Positions 52,940-62,335 of a DNA stretch of 64,000 nucleotides are shown piece by piece. The stretch spans positions 1,974,001 through 2,038,000 of the forward strand of contig NZ_JASJPW010000001.1 in the NCBI RefSeq assembly GCF_030052995.1, given 5' to 3'. The notes under the pieces were generated by a model. The model worked only from the letters and a program-made list of their open reading frames with translations, had not been told where the DNA came from and did not search any database. Positions within the stretch are counted from its first letter, which is position 1, and each line of letters starts with the position of its first letter. This DNA comes from Gemmobacter sp. 24YEA27. GTDB taxonomy: Bacteria; Pseudomonadota; Alphaproteobacteria; Rhodobacterales; Rhodobacteraceae. The translations under genes and the position numbers were made by a program.

Positions 52940-54611
52940 TTACCCTGACACAAACAGGCCCGCCGGAGGCGTCCCGAAGGCAGCCAGAGGCTCCCTCCAC
53001 CGCTCTGTCGCGCGGAGAACCTTTGGCAGCGCCTCGGGCAGATCTTCCGCGATCAGCCCAGGGCCGAAGCTGCGCGCTGCTTCGACATGTAGCCAAGGGC
53101 CGAGACAGGCGGCCTCAAAAGGCCTGATCCCGCGCGCCAGAAGTCCGGTGATGATCCCGGCCAACACATCCCCCGATCCCGCTGTCGCGAGCCAGGGCGC
53201 CTCCCGCCCATAGGCGGCGGAATTGATGTCTGCACCGCCATCCGGTGCGGCGATCACGGTGTCGTGACCCTTCAGCAAGACGATACAACCCGACTGCCGT
53301 GCCGCCGCGCGCGCCGCGTCAATCCGGGAGAAAACCGGCCCCGCGCCGGGGGGCGTCGCCAGTTGCGCCGCGATTTCGGGAAAAGGCGGCTGAATTCGCC
53401 GCCATGCGGTGTCAGGACCGTCTTTTCATGCAGGCGCGCAAAGAGATCCGGATCGGCGGCCAGCAGCGACAGCGCATCCGCGTCCAGCACCGCCGGCCTC
53501 CCGGAGTCCAGCACCGCCCGCACCAGATCGGCCTCTCGCGGACCTGTCCCAAGCGCTGGCCCGATGCAAAGCGCGTTGATCCGCTTGTCCTCCAGCAAGG
53601 CGGTCAGCACTGCCGCATCCCTGACAGGTGACAGCATGATCGCATCAAGTCGCGCCGCATTTTCGGCCATTGCCTCCGGAGGGCTTGCCAAAGTCACCAG
53701 CCCTGCACCGATCCGAAGGGCGCTGCGGGCCGAGAGCCGCGCGGCGCCACTGCGCCCGGCGGCCCCGCCTGCGACCAGCGCATGGCCATGGCTGAATTTA
53801 TGGCCGCCGGTATCATACCAGCCCTTGTCGAGCCTGCTTTTCTTTCCTGAAAATCCCGGACGCAGTTCACGACCATCTACGATCCAGGTCACGTCCGTAA
53901 GATCAAGGCGGGGCCGGGGGCGTTCGCGATTTATACGGCGAAAAAGCCTGGAAGGCGCCTCCGGATCCAGCCCGATATCGCAGCAAAGCAGCCTGCCGCA
54001 ATGGGATGGGCCCTCGGCGAGAAAATGGCCGCATTTGAAAAAGCCGAAGGTGACGGTCAGATCGACCTCATACAGACTGCCGAAGGCCTTGCCGCTGTCA
54101 GCGCAAAGCCCTGAGGGAAGATCGACCGCGACCGAGAGCACTTCGGTCAGGGCCGCCGCCTCCGACAGCTTATCCCGCGCCACCAGCATCGGCCCCGAAA
54201 TCGGGCGCGAGACACCGGTCCCCAGCAGGGCATCCACCACCAGATCGGGCCGGACATCCGAAGGATCGCAGGTGGCAGGGTCCTGGGTCGGGCCGAGTTG
54301 CAGCCAGAGATCGTGGTTGAAGCGCGCATCCGCTGGCATCCGCGCCGGATCGCCGGTCAGATAAACATCAACCTTCCAGCCCTGATCATGCAGCAGGCGC
54401 GCGATGACAAACCCGTCGCCGCCATTATTGCCCGGGCCGCAGAAGATCATGGCGCGTCCAGGCAAGGTTTGATCCGGGCCCGGGCGGCGAGAACCGCGTC
54501 AACCACTGCCTGACCGGCGCGCTCCATCAGTTCCAGCCCGGTGAACGCACCCGAGGCAATGGCGTCATTTTCAACCGCCCGCATCTGCGCCGAGGTCAGA
54601 ACTATGCTCAT
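52940..54611 (-). CDS. nnr: Bifunctional NAD(P)H-hydrate epimerase / ADP-dependent dehydratase (two frameshifts)
   Basis: Repairs damaged NADHX/NADPHX. The epimerase half starts MSIVLTSAQMRAVENDAIAS and LELMERAGQAVVDAVLAARA, then after the first break has FCGPGNNGGDGFVIARLL and VDLPSGLCADSGKAFGSLYE. The dehydratase half (YjeF C-terminal) has GHALVAGGAAGRSGAARLSA and VLTPHGGEFSRLFP, then after the second break LLKGHDTVIAAPDG and the catalytic NSAAYGREAPWLATAGSGDV. Adding one G (plus-strand sense) at GG 54466-54467 and one at GGG 53378-53380 restores a single 557-residue frame. Both breaks lie in G/C runs and are probably base-calling errors. Confidence 0.9.
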
Positions 54612-54668
54612 TTTTTGCCTGTTTGCTGCATGGGCGTTCCAATGTCGCCTGTTTTTGTGACGGTGTGA

Positions 54669-55127
<459 letters not shown>

Positions 55128-55218
55128 TCCGGCGATCTGATCATACGAATTTCCGAATACGGGCAGGCGCAGAGGGCGCAGACCCGGCAAGTGTTAACCC
55201 TGAACGAAAGGCAGTCAG

Positions 55219-56628
55219 ATGAGCGCGGTTGCGAAGGCTCTCAAACTGATCAAGGACGAGGAAGTCGAATATGTCGACGTCCGCTTCACCGACCCGAAAG
55301 GCAAGCTCCAGCATGTCACGCTGGTTGTTGATCTGATTGATGAAGACTGGTTCGAAGAAGGCTTTATGTTCGACGGCTCGTCGATCGCGGGCTGGAAGTC
55401 GATTGATCAGTCCGATATGAAACTGATCCCGGATCCGACCTCGATCTATCTCGATCCCTTCTATGCCGAGAAAACGCTCGCGGTGCATTGCAACGTGGTC
55501 GAGCCCGACACCAATGAGGCCTATGACCGTTGCCCGCGTCAGACCGCGACCAAGGCAGAGGCCTATCTGAAAGCCACCGGGATTGGCGATACGGCGTTCT
55601 TTGGCCCGGAAGCTGAATTCTTCATCTTCGACGACGTGCGCTACTCGATCACGCCGCAGAAGGTCTCGTTCCAGATCGACGCCGAAGCGGCTGCCTGGAA
55701 TACCGATGCCAAAATCGAAGGCGGCAACCTCGCCCATCGCGCTGGCCATAAGGGCGGCTACTTCCCGGTGAACCCGGTGGATGAGGCCCAGGACCTGCGC
55801 GGCGAGATGCTCTCGACCATGAAGCGCATGGGGATGAAGGTCGACAAGCACCACCACGAGGTCGCCACCTGCCAGCACGAGCTGGGGATGATCTTCGGGG
55901 GTCTGGTCGAACAGGCCGACAATATGCAGAAATACAAGTATGTGATCCACAATGTGGCGCATGCTTACGGCAAGACCGTGACCTTCATGCCCAAGCCCAT
56001 GAAGGGCGATAACGGCTCGGGGATGCATGTGAACATGTCGATCTGGAAGAACGGCAAGCCGCTCTTCGCAGGAGATAAATATGCTGATCTGTCACAGGAA
56101 GCCCTGTGGTTCATCGGCGGCATCCTGAAGCATGCGAAAGCGCTTAACGCGCTGACCAACCCGTCGACCAACAGCTACAAGCGTCTGATCCCGGGCTTTG
56201 AAGCACCGGTTCTGCGGGCATATTCGGCCCGCAACCGCTCGGGCTGCGTTCGTATTCCGTGGACGGAATCGCCGAAGGCAAAGCGTGTCGAAGCGCGTTT
56301 CCCCGATCCGGTCGCGAACCCCTATCTGGCGTTTGCAGCGCTGCTGATGGCTGGCCTTGACGGCATCAGGAACAAGATCGATCCGGGCCCGGCATCGGAT
56401 AAAGACCTTTACGACCTGCCGCCCGAAGAGCTGGCAGCGATCCCGACCGTTTGCGGTTCGCTTCGTGAGGCTCTGGAAGAGCTGGAAAAGGATATGGACT
56501 TCCTGGTCGCAGGCGATGTGTTCACCAAAGACCAGCTGCAATCCTATATCGCCCTGAAATGGGAAGAGGTTTATGCCTATGAGCATACGCCGCACCCGAT
56601 CGAGTATGCGATGTATTATTCCTGCTGA
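55219..56628 (+). CDS. glnA: Glutamine synthetase, type I
   Basis: 469 residues. It starts MSAVAKALKLIKDEEVEYVD. GS signatures are FDGSSIAGW at about 51-59, FFGPEAEFFIFDDVRY, the ATP-binding KPMKGDNGSGMHVNMSIWKN, and NPSTNSYKRLIPGFEAPVLR. The adenylylation site is Tyr 398 in KDLYDLPPEE, so activity is probably controlled by GlnE under PII. It joins ammonium to glutamate. It is 91 bases after glnB (same operon) and is followed by a strong terminator. Confidence 0.98.
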   Translation: MSAVAKALKLIKDEEVEYVDVRFTDPKGKLQHVTLVVDLIDEDWFEEGFMFDGSSIAGWKSIDQSDMKLIPDPTSIYLDPFYAEKTLAVHCNVVEPDTNEAYDRCPRQTATKAEAYLKATGIGDTAFFGPEAEFFIFDDVRYSITPQKVSFQIDAEAAAWNTDAKIEGGNLAHRAGHKGGYFPVNPVDEAQDLRGEMLSTMKRMGMKVDKHHHEVATCQHELGMIFGGLVEQADNMQKYKYVIHNVAHAYGKTVTFMPKPMKGDNGSGMHVNMSIWKNGKPLFAGDKYADLSQEALWFIGGILKHAKALNALTNPSTNSYKRLIPGFEAPVLRAYSARNRSGCVRIPWTESPKAKRVEARFPDPVANPYLAFAALLMAGLDGIRNKIDPGPASDKDLYDLPPEELAAIPTVCGSLREALEELEKDMDFLVAGDVFTKDQLQSYIALKWEEVYAYEHTPHPIEYAMYYSC

Positions 56629-56649
56629 TCCGCAGGGAAAGATCGGAAA

Positions 56650-56675
56650 GGGCGGCCCGATGGGCCGCCCTTTTT
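56650..56675 (+). terminator. Terminator of glnBA
   Basis: GGGCGGCCC-GAT-GGGCCGCCC followed by TTTTTC, 22 bases after the glnA stop. It also sits just beyond the end of the convergent zinT. Confidence 0.9.
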
Positions 56676-56679
56676 CATT

Positions 56680-57351
56680 TCAGTGCGCGGTCATTTCGGT
56701 GACGATCTCTGCCCCGCTGAGCGCGGCGGGGTAATAGGTCGGCCAGTTGGTCAGTTCCTGCAGCAAAGCCGCGCGGTCATCGCCGAAATAGAGATGGAAA
56801 TGCCCGGATTTTTCGGGCGCGATGATGTGGTCGCTGAACTGGATGAAGCCTGGCGCCTGCGCATCGCCGGCGGTCTTTCTGAAGATAAAGCGAACGCCGC
56901 GATTGCCCTTTTCATAGGACAGGATCTCATAACCATCCGCAGCATAGGTGCCGGTCGCCGTGCCGTCCGCGGTCTGGAAGGTGATCTGGTCGCCGGTGAT
57001 GGTGATGCGGTCGGTTTCGGTGGCATAGCCCGTCTCGTAATAGGCTTTGTACCCGGCCGCCGATTTGTCGCCATGCGCGGCCTTTTCGGCCATAACGGGG
57101 TCGAGCGTGCCGTCTTTCAGCAGCGGATAGACCGATTGCCAGTCGCCTTCCCAGTCGGAAAGCGCGCGGGTGCCGATCTGGCTGTCTTCGAAATATCCCT
57201 TGTAAATCTGGCTCTTCGCCTCGTCATGGCTGTGGGAATGACCATGCGAGTGGTCATGGTCTTTCTTTGCAGTATCGGCCATGGCAAGCGAGAGCGAGGC
57301 GGTGAAAGCAAGCGCGCCGAGGAGCAGCGGGCGGTGAAGGAAGGCGGCCAT
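56680..57351 (-). CDS. zinT: ZinT/YodA family periplasmic zinc-binding protein
   Basis: 223 residues. A signal peptide (LLLGALAFTASLSLAMA) is followed by a His-rich metal loop HDHSHGHSHSHDE at about 32-44. The ZinT domain has IYKGYFEDSQIGTRALSDWE, GDWQSVYPLLKDGTLDPVM and KAYYETGYATETDRITITGD. The lipocalin-like core has the metal-site SGHFHLYFGD and NWPTYYPAALSGAEIVTEM at the end. ZinT delivers zinc to ZnuA under scarcity. A candidate Zur operator lies 40 bases upstream. No znuABC is in the window. Confidence 0.92.
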   Translation of the reverse strand: MAAFLHRPLLLGALAFTASLSLAMADTAKKDHDHSHGHSHSHDEAKSQIYKGYFEDSQIGTRALSDWEGDWQSVYPLLKDGTLDPVMAEKAAHGDKSAAGYKAYYETGYATETDRITITGDQITFQTADGTATGTYAADGYEILSYEKGNRGVRFIFRKTAGDAQAPGFIQFSDHIIAPEKSGHFHLYFGDDRAALLQELTNWPTYYPAALSGAEIVTEMTAH

Positions 57352-57391
57352 GGTCTTTATCCCCTGGATCGGGCGGAAGATTCCGCGATTC

Positions 57392-57409
57392 GTTATGTGA
57401 TACTATAAC
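57392..57409. promoter_or_regulatory. Candidate Zur operator upstream of zinT
   Basis: GTTATGTGATACTATAAC has GTTAT/ATAAC arms in an AT-rich island within GC-rich DNA, 41 bases upstream of the zinT ATG. Zur boxes in proteobacteria share GTTAT...ATAAC half-sites (family knowledge). The inner bases are imperfect. Confidence 0.45.
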
Positions 57410-57493
57410 TATTTATGCCTACCGAGGCTCGCAGCGCGGGGCAAGAGAAACCTGCCGGCCGGGGCAGGGATCCGCCGCAGGGATCCGCCAATG

Positions 57494-57522
57494 AAAAAGG
57501 CCGCGCCCGGTGGGGCGCGGCC
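57494..57522 (-). terminator. Terminator of rpsF-rpsR-rplI
   Basis: On the minus strand GGCCGCGCCC-CACC-GGGCGCGGCC followed by TTTTTC, 27 bases after the rplI stop. Confidence 0.9.
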
Positions 57523-57548
57523 TTACCGATCCGGAGCGCCGGATCTGA

Positions 57549-58121
57549 TTATTCGTCGTCCGACGCGGCAGAGCCCATGTCGTCGAACAGCTCGGAGATC
57601 TCGAATTCCGCCTGGGCTTCCGCCTCGGCTGCGAGTTCCTGGACCGACTTGCCCGAAGCCTGCAGCGCAGCTTCTTCGACCGAACGGGCCACGTTCACCG
57701 AAACGCTGACCGAGACTTCCGGATGCAGCACGACGGTGATCGGGTGGATGCCGAGATACTTGATCGGCTGATCCTGTGCGACCTGGCCACGGCCGATGGT
57801 GAAGCCCGCAGCAGTAGCCGCTTCGGACACGTCACGACCGGTGACCGAACCGTAAAGCGCGCCCGATTCGGAGGCCGAACGGATCACGATGAAGGTCTGA
57901 CCGTCGATCTTGGCAGCGGCGGCTTCGGCTTCTTTTTTGGTCTCGAGGTTGTCAGCTTCGAGCTGCGACTTGCGCGCCTCGAACCCTTTGATGTTGGCCT
58001 CATTGGCGCGCAGCGCCTTGCCTTGCGGCAGGAGGTAGTTGCGGGCATAGCCCGGCTTGACGTTGACGACTTCGCCCATCTGGCCGAGTTTCGCCACGCG
58101 CTGGAGCAGGATCACTTGCAT
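57549..58121 (-). CDS. rplI: 50S ribosomal protein L9
   Basis: 190 residues. The N-terminal rRNA-binding domain is [20 protein letters not shown] followed by [21 protein letters not shown] long connecting helix leads to the C-terminal domain ([20 protein letters not shown]). There is an acidic extension of about 40 residues ([20 protein letters not shown]), as in other Rhodobacteraceae. It follows rpsR after 13 bases, the last gene of the operon. Confidence 0.98.
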   Translation of the reverse strand: MQVILLQRVAKLGQMGEVVNVKPGYARNYLLPQGKALRANEANIKGFEARKSQLEADNLETKKEAEAAAAKIDGQTFIVIRSASESGALYGSVTGRDVSEAATAAGFTIGRGQVAQDQPIKYLGIHPITVVLHPEVSVSVSVNVARSVEEAALQASGKSVQELAAEAEAQAEFEISELFDDMGSAASDDE

Positions 58122-58134
58122 GGTTCGGTGCTCC

Positions 58135-58362
58135 TCACTTCACGGCATAGGGGAGAAGCGCGAGGAAACGTGCGCGCTTGATGGCCCGTGCCAGTTCGCG
58201 CTGTTTCTTCGCCGAGACGGCGGTGATGCGCGACGGAACGATCTTGCCGCGCTCGGAAACGTAGCGCTGCAGGAGACGGGTGTCTTTGTAGTCGATTGCC
58301 GGAGCATTGTCGCCCGAGAAGGGGCAAACCTTGCGGCGGCGGAAAAACGGTTTATTCGCCAT
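58135..58362 (-). CDS. rpsR: 30S ribosomal protein S18
   Basis: 75 residues: [39 protein letters not shown] and [20 protein letters not shown], ending [13 protein letters not shown]. Full length. It binds S6 on the platform of the small subunit. It lies between rpsF and rplI, the standard order. Confidence 0.98.
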   Translation of the reverse strand: MANKPFFRRRKVCPFSGDNAPAIDYKDTRLLQRYVSERGKIVPSRITAVSAKKQRELARAIKRARFLALLPYAVK

Positions 58363-58390
58363 GGTTTATGGACCTTTCTTCAGGCGTTGA

Positions 58391-58783
58391 TCAGCGACGC
58401 TCGCGGCGTTCGTAACCGCCACGGTCGCCGCCTTCGCGGTCGCCACGGCCTTCACGCTCGTCACGTTTCTGCATCTGAACCGAGGGGCCGTCGGTGTGCT
58501 TATCGACCTTGATGGTCAGGATACGCATCACGTCGTCATGCAGACGCATCAGACGTTCCATTTCCTGCACTGCAGCAGCCGGAGCATCCGACTTCAGCAG
58601 GGTGAAATGGCCCTTGCGGTTCTTGTTGATCTTATAGGCCATCGTTTTGACGCCCCAGTACTCGTGCTCGACGACTTTGCCGCCGTTATCTGCGAGAACC
58701 GTGGAGAAATGTTCGATGAGGCCTTCGGCCTGCGCGTTGGAAAGATCCTGGCGCGCGATGAAGACATGCTCGTAAAGCGGCAT
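58391..58783 (-). CDS. rpsF: 30S ribosomal protein S6
   Basis: 130 residues starting MPLYEHVFIARQDLSNAQAE. The core continues with YWGVKTMAYKINKNRKGHFT and MERLMRLHDDVMRILTIKVD. The C-terminus is an Arg/Gly/Glu-rich tail (RGDREGGDRGGYERRERR). ATG 58783 is the conserved start; an in-frame Met at 58846 is not supported. First gene of rpsF-rpsR-rplI. Confidence 0.98.
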   Translation of the reverse strand: MPLYEHVFIARQDLSNAQAEGLIEHFSTVLADNGGKVVEHEYWGVKTMAYKINKNRKGHFTLLKSDAPAAAVQEMERLMRLHDDVMRILTIKVDKHTDGPSVQMQKRDEREGRGDREGGDRGGYERRERR

Positions 58784-59085
58784 GAGGCTTCCTTGCTGAC
58801 AGGGCGGCTTCATAGGACGGGCAAAGACCTTTCCGGGCCCGTCCACGAGAGGCTACGCCGGTTCATGGGTATTCGGAAAGGATGGGGCCTTATACAGGGA
58901 AAGCGGAGGGGCGCAAGGACGAAGGGGGGCGGAGGGGACAATGGCAAAAGCCCGCCGTTCACGGAAGGTCTGGCGGGATTGTGACTGTTCACAGGTGCAG
59001 GGATGCTGTTCGCTCCTGCCGGATTGTGCGTCTGCAGCATGACCGGCACTCTCGCGCCATCTTAAGTCCATTCATGGAGACTGGT

Positions 59086-59667
59086 ATGAACCGCCCGCTT
59101 TCTTTCGCTCTTGCCGCCGCCCTGGCCGCTTTCACCGCCCCGGCTTTCGCAGAGGCCGTGAAATACAATGTCGATCCGGGGCACAGCCAGATCGTTTTCA
59201 GCTATAATCACCTTGGCTTCTCGACCAATTACGGTATGTTCTCGGGTTTTGAGGGCGTGGTGAATTTCGATGCGGATGCACCGGCGGACTCGTCGGTGGA
59301 AGTGTCCTTCCCGGTTTCGACCCTGATTACCGGCTTCCAGGCGCGCTATGATCACTTCATGACCGCAGATTTCTTCAATGCCGAAGTGAATAAGGACGTG
59401 ACCTTCAAATCGACCTCGATCGAGGTGACCGGTGAGAAGACCGCGAAGATCACCGGAGATCTGACGCTGAACGGTGTGACGAAAGCGGTGGTGCTGGACA
59501 CCGTGCTGAACCAGGCCGGCGAGCATCCGATGGAGAAAAAGCCGTGGATCGGCCTGACCGCGACCACCACGCTGATCCGGTCTGAATTCGGGCTGGGCAT
59601 GGTCGCGCCCTTCGTCAGCGACGAAGTGCCGGTGACGATCAACCTCGAGGCGGGCAAGGCTGACTGA
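59086..59667 (+). CDS. YceI family periplasmic lipid-binding protein
   Basis: 193 residues. Signal peptide MNRPLSFALAAALAAFTAPA, ending FAEA. The mature YceI lipocalin-like barrel starts VKYNVDPGHSQIVFSYNHLG and continues with ADSSVEVSFPVSTLITGF, HFMTADFFNAEVNKDVTFKS and TGDLTLNGVTKAVVLDTVLN. YceI proteins bind isoprenoid chains such as quinones. ATG 59086 has GGAGA at six bases; the ATG at 59074 is an alternative. It converges on the b561-YceI fusion gene, so two YceI domains are neighbours. Confidence 0.93.
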   Translation: MNRPLSFALAAALAAFTAPAFAEAVKYNVDPGHSQIVFSYNHLGFSTNYGMFSGFEGVVNFDADAPADSSVEVSFPVSTLITGFQARYDHFMTADFFNAEVNKDVTFKSTSIEVTGEKTAKITGDLTLNGVTKAVVLDTVLNQAGEHPMEKKPWIGLTATTTLIRSEFGLGMVAPFVSDEVPVTINLEAGKAD

Positions 59668-59691
59668 TCAGTTTCGACGCAGGAAGATCTG

Positions 59692-59723
59692 AGGCCGTCC
59701 GGAGAGATCCGGACGGCCTTTTT
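59692..59723 (+). terminator. Terminator of yceI
   Basis: AGGCCGTCCGG / CCGGACGGCCT stem, 6-base loop, followed by TTTTTCTTT, 25 bases after the stop. Confidence 0.9.
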
Positions 59724-59813
59724 CTTTGGCGGGCCGGGGCTGCATCCGGCGGGAGTGTTTTTCTCAGGAGGAAGGTGCGGCTTATGTGTTTTGTGGAAAC
59801 CGGGGGCGTACGA

Positions 59814-59845
59814 AAACGCGCGCCCGTGGAGGAGGGCGCGCGTTT
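59814..59845. terminator. Inverted repeat, terminator of the b561-YceI gene
   Basis: AAACGCGCGCCC / GGGCGCGCGTTT perfect 12-base arms with an 8-base loop, 22 bases beyond the minus-strand stop. On the minus strand it ends in TTTT. Confidence 0.7.
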
Positions 59846-59866
59846 AGGTAGGCAGGCTGGGATCTG

Positions 59867-61099
59867 TCAGTTCTGGCGTTTGGCAGTCAGCCCGATGGTG
59901 ACGAGGACCGGGAAGCCGACCTGAGATTCGTCGCCGAAGCTTGTGCCCATGCCGAAGTCACGGCGGTCGATTGTGGTTTCGCCTTTCATCACGGCGGTGT
60001 CGCCGGTGATCGTGAGGCTGAAGGGCAGGCTGACCGGTTTCACCTGGCCGCGCAGATCAAGCGTGCCTTCGGCGATGTAAGCCGTGCCTTCGGGGCGGAT
60101 GGTTGCGGTGAAGATGGCGCCGGGATGGTTGGCCACGTCGAAGAAATCCGCGCCTTTCGCCTGGTCGGAGACCGAGCCGAGGCTGAGGCTCGTGGTGTCG
60201 ATCTTTACGGTGACGGTGCCGTTGCGGCCTTCGGTCGGGGTCTCATCGAAGGTGATATCGGCGGACCAGGTGGCGAACTGGCCTGCAACGGCGCTGCCCA
60301 TTTGCTGCACCGAAAGCGCGAGGCTGCCGCTTTCAACCTGCCAGGCGGCGGTGCCGTCTGCTGCGGGGGCCTTGGGCTGCGGTTGCGCCTCCTGAGGGGG
60401 GGCAGAGGCTACGGCCGTGTTGGGCAGGGTATTGGTGGGGCGGCTGATCTCCCATGCGGCAAAGCCGGCGGCGGCCCAGAGCAGGAGCGCGGCCAGGACT
60501 GGCGCGCGGGTCTGATGCGGATGGCCAGCCATAGAGGGCGTGCCTTTGACCATGCGCGCCAGCGTCACATCGCGGTCGATGATCACATGTTTCAGCGCCC
60601 CGGCGATATGGAGGACCAGCGCGGCCAGCAGGATCCACACGAAAAGCCCGTGGGCCGCGCCGAAGACATGGCCGATAGTTTCGGATTTCGGCACGAAGGG
60701 CAGGTTTTGCCCGAATGGCCACAGGATCGGGGCAAAGCCCTCGACCGCCGCGTGATGGATCCATCCTGTCAGCGGCACGAGCACCAGCGAGATATAGAGC
60801 GACCAGTGCACCGTTTCGGCCGCAAATGTCTCGAGCCTGCGGCCGGGATGGACCGGCGCGGGGCGGGTCTCGGTCAGGGCCCAGAGGATGCGGGCCAGAG
60901 CCACGAAGAACACCGTGACCCCCAATGTCTTATGGACCGAGAAGAGCTGTGCCTTGAGCGCGAGCTCTTCCGAGGTGGCATAGGGCAGGTTTTCGGCGAT
61001 GAGGCCGAGGGGGAAGGTCGTGATGATCAGGGCGGCGGTCAGCCAGTGGAAGATGCGGCTGACGCGGCCATAACTGGCAACCGTGTTGCGGGCTTGCAT
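59867..61099 (-). CDS. Cytochrome b561 - YceI fusion protein
   Basis: 410 residues from ATG 61099. The N-terminal half is a di-haem cytochrome b561: YGRVSRIFHWLTAALIITTF, SVHKTLGVTVFFVALARILW, VHWSLYISLVLVPLTGWIHH and VFGAAHGLFVWILLAALVLH, with paired His in the membrane helices. A Pro/Ala linker (about 225-245) joins a C-terminal YceI barrel (ATWSADITFDETPTEGRNGT, FFDVANHPGAIFTATI, DFGMGTSFGDESQVGFPVLV). The fusion could pass electrons between a quinone-binding YceI domain and b-haem at the membrane (inference). It converges on the separate yceI gene. Confidence 0.9.
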   Translation of the reverse strand: MQARNTVASYGRVSRIFHWLTAALIITTFPLGLIAENLPYATSEELALKAQLFSVHKTLGVTVFFVALARILWALTETRPAPVHPGRRLETFAAETVHWSLYISLVLVPLTGWIHHAAVEGFAPILWPFGQNLPFVPKSETIGHVFGAAHGLFVWILLAALVLHIAGALKHVIIDRDVTLARMVKGTPSMAGHPHQTRAPVLAALLLWAAAGFAAWEISRPTNTLPNTAVASAPPQEAQPQPKAPAADGTAAWQVESGSLALSVQQMGSAVAGQFATWSADITFDETPTEGRNGTVTVKIDTTSLSLGSVSDQAKGADFFDVANHPGAIFTATIRPEGTAYIAEGTLDLRGQVKPVSLPFSLTITGDTAVMKGETTIDRRDFGMGTSFGDESQVGFPVLVTIGLTAKRQN

Positions 61100-61264
61100 T
61101 ATGGGCTCCGGGATTGGTCTGGAGAGGACTTTGACCGGCAGAATAGCAGGATCGGGGCGCGGAGACATCGCGGATCAGGGCACAGCGACTGTGCGGCGCT
61201 TTTGCTCAACATTGCGAGAGGGGGGGATCGCGCTATCTGAGAGGAAATTCATGGAGGATCACGC

Positions 61265-62197
61265 ATGAGCCGTGCATTTGTTTTTCCCGGTCAGGGCGCT
61301 CAGGCGATCGGGATGGGAATGGAACTGGCCGCGACCTGGCCGGTTGCGCAAGCCGTCTTTGATGAGGTTGATGAGGCTTTGGGCGAAAAGCTCTCGGTCC
61401 TGATCCGCGAGGGGGATATTGCCGAACTGACGCTGACGCAGAACGCGCAGCCGGCGCTGATGGCGACCTCGATTGCGGCAGTGCGGGTGCTGGAGGCGGA
61501 GGGCTTTCCGCTGAAGGGCACGGCGGATTTCGTCGCCGGGCACAGCCTTGGCGAATATTCGGCGCTTTGCGCGGCGGGGAGCCTGAGCCTGACCGACACG
61601 GCACGGCTGCTCCGGGTGCGCGGTGTGGCGATGCAGGAGGCGGTGCCGGTGGGCGTGGGGGCGATGGCGGCGCTTCTCGGGCTTGATTTCGCGACGGCCT
61701 CAGAGGTGGCGGCAGAAGCGGCGCAGGGCGAGGTCTGCCAGGCGGCGAATGACAATGACCCCGCCCAGGTGGTGGTGTCGGGCCATAAGGCGGCCGTCGA
61801 GCGTGCGGTCGAAATCGCAAAAGCGCGTGGCGCGAAGCGGGCGATCCTTTTGCCGGTCAGTGCACCGTTCCATTGCGCCCTGATGCAGCCTGCGGCGGCC
61901 CGGATGGCAGAGGCGCTGGCCGGGGTGGTGATTTCCGACCCGGTGGTACCGCTGGTCGCCAATGTGCGGGCCGAGGCGGTGACGGAGGCATCGAAGATCA
62001 CCGATCTTCTGGTGGCGCAGGTGACCGGCTCGGTCCGGTGGCGGGAATCGGTCCTGTGGATGGAACGTGCGGGCGTCACGGAATATTGGGAAGTCGGCGC
62101 CGGTAAGGCTCTGGCGGGGATGATCCGGCGGATTCAGAAAGAAGCCGTTGTGAAGCCTGTGGGCACGCCTGCGGATGTGGCGGCGCTGAAGGGCTGA
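61265..62197 (+). CDS. fabD: Malonyl-CoA:ACP transacylase
   Basis: 310 residues. N-terminus MSRAFVFPGQGAQAIGMGME. The nucleophile is in GHSLGEYSALCAAGSLSLTD, the oxyanion/arginine region is QEAVPVGVGAMAALLGLDFA, and the catalytic His region is LPVSAPFHCALMQPAAARMA. It loads malonyl onto ACP for fatty acid synthesis. First gene of fabD-fabG-acpP-fabF. Confidence 0.97.
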   Translation: MSRAFVFPGQGAQAIGMGMELAATWPVAQAVFDEVDEALGEKLSVLIREGDIAELTLTQNAQPALMATSIAAVRVLEAEGFPLKGTADFVAGHSLGEYSALCAAGSLSLTDTARLLRVRGVAMQEAVPVGVGAMAALLGLDFATASEVAAEAAQGEVCQAANDNDPAQVVVSGHKAAVERAVEIAKARGAKRAILLPVSAPFHCALMQPAAARMAEALAGVVISDPVVPLVANVRAEAVTEASKITDLLVAQVTGSVRWRESVLWMERAGVTEYWEVGAGKALAGMIRRIQKEAVVKPVGTPADVAALKG

Positions 62198-62280
62198 GCC
62201 TTTCGAGAGGGGGCACGGGCCGGGGACCGGCCCCCTGCAACTATCGGTTTCCCGAACCAGTGGCACGGGCAATGGTCCCG

Positions 62281-62306
62281 CCCCGGGATGTTTAAAGACA
62301 GATGAA
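62281..62306 (-). repeat. Dispersed repeat, half copy F before fabG
   Basis: CCCCGGGATGTTTAAAGACA then GATGAA, the reverse complement of the right half of copies C and E. It lies in the 138-base gap between fabD and fabG, about 30 bases before the fabG ATG. Confidence 0.7.
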
Positions 62307-62335
62307 AAGGCCTCAGGCCTTTGGGAGAATGGTTT

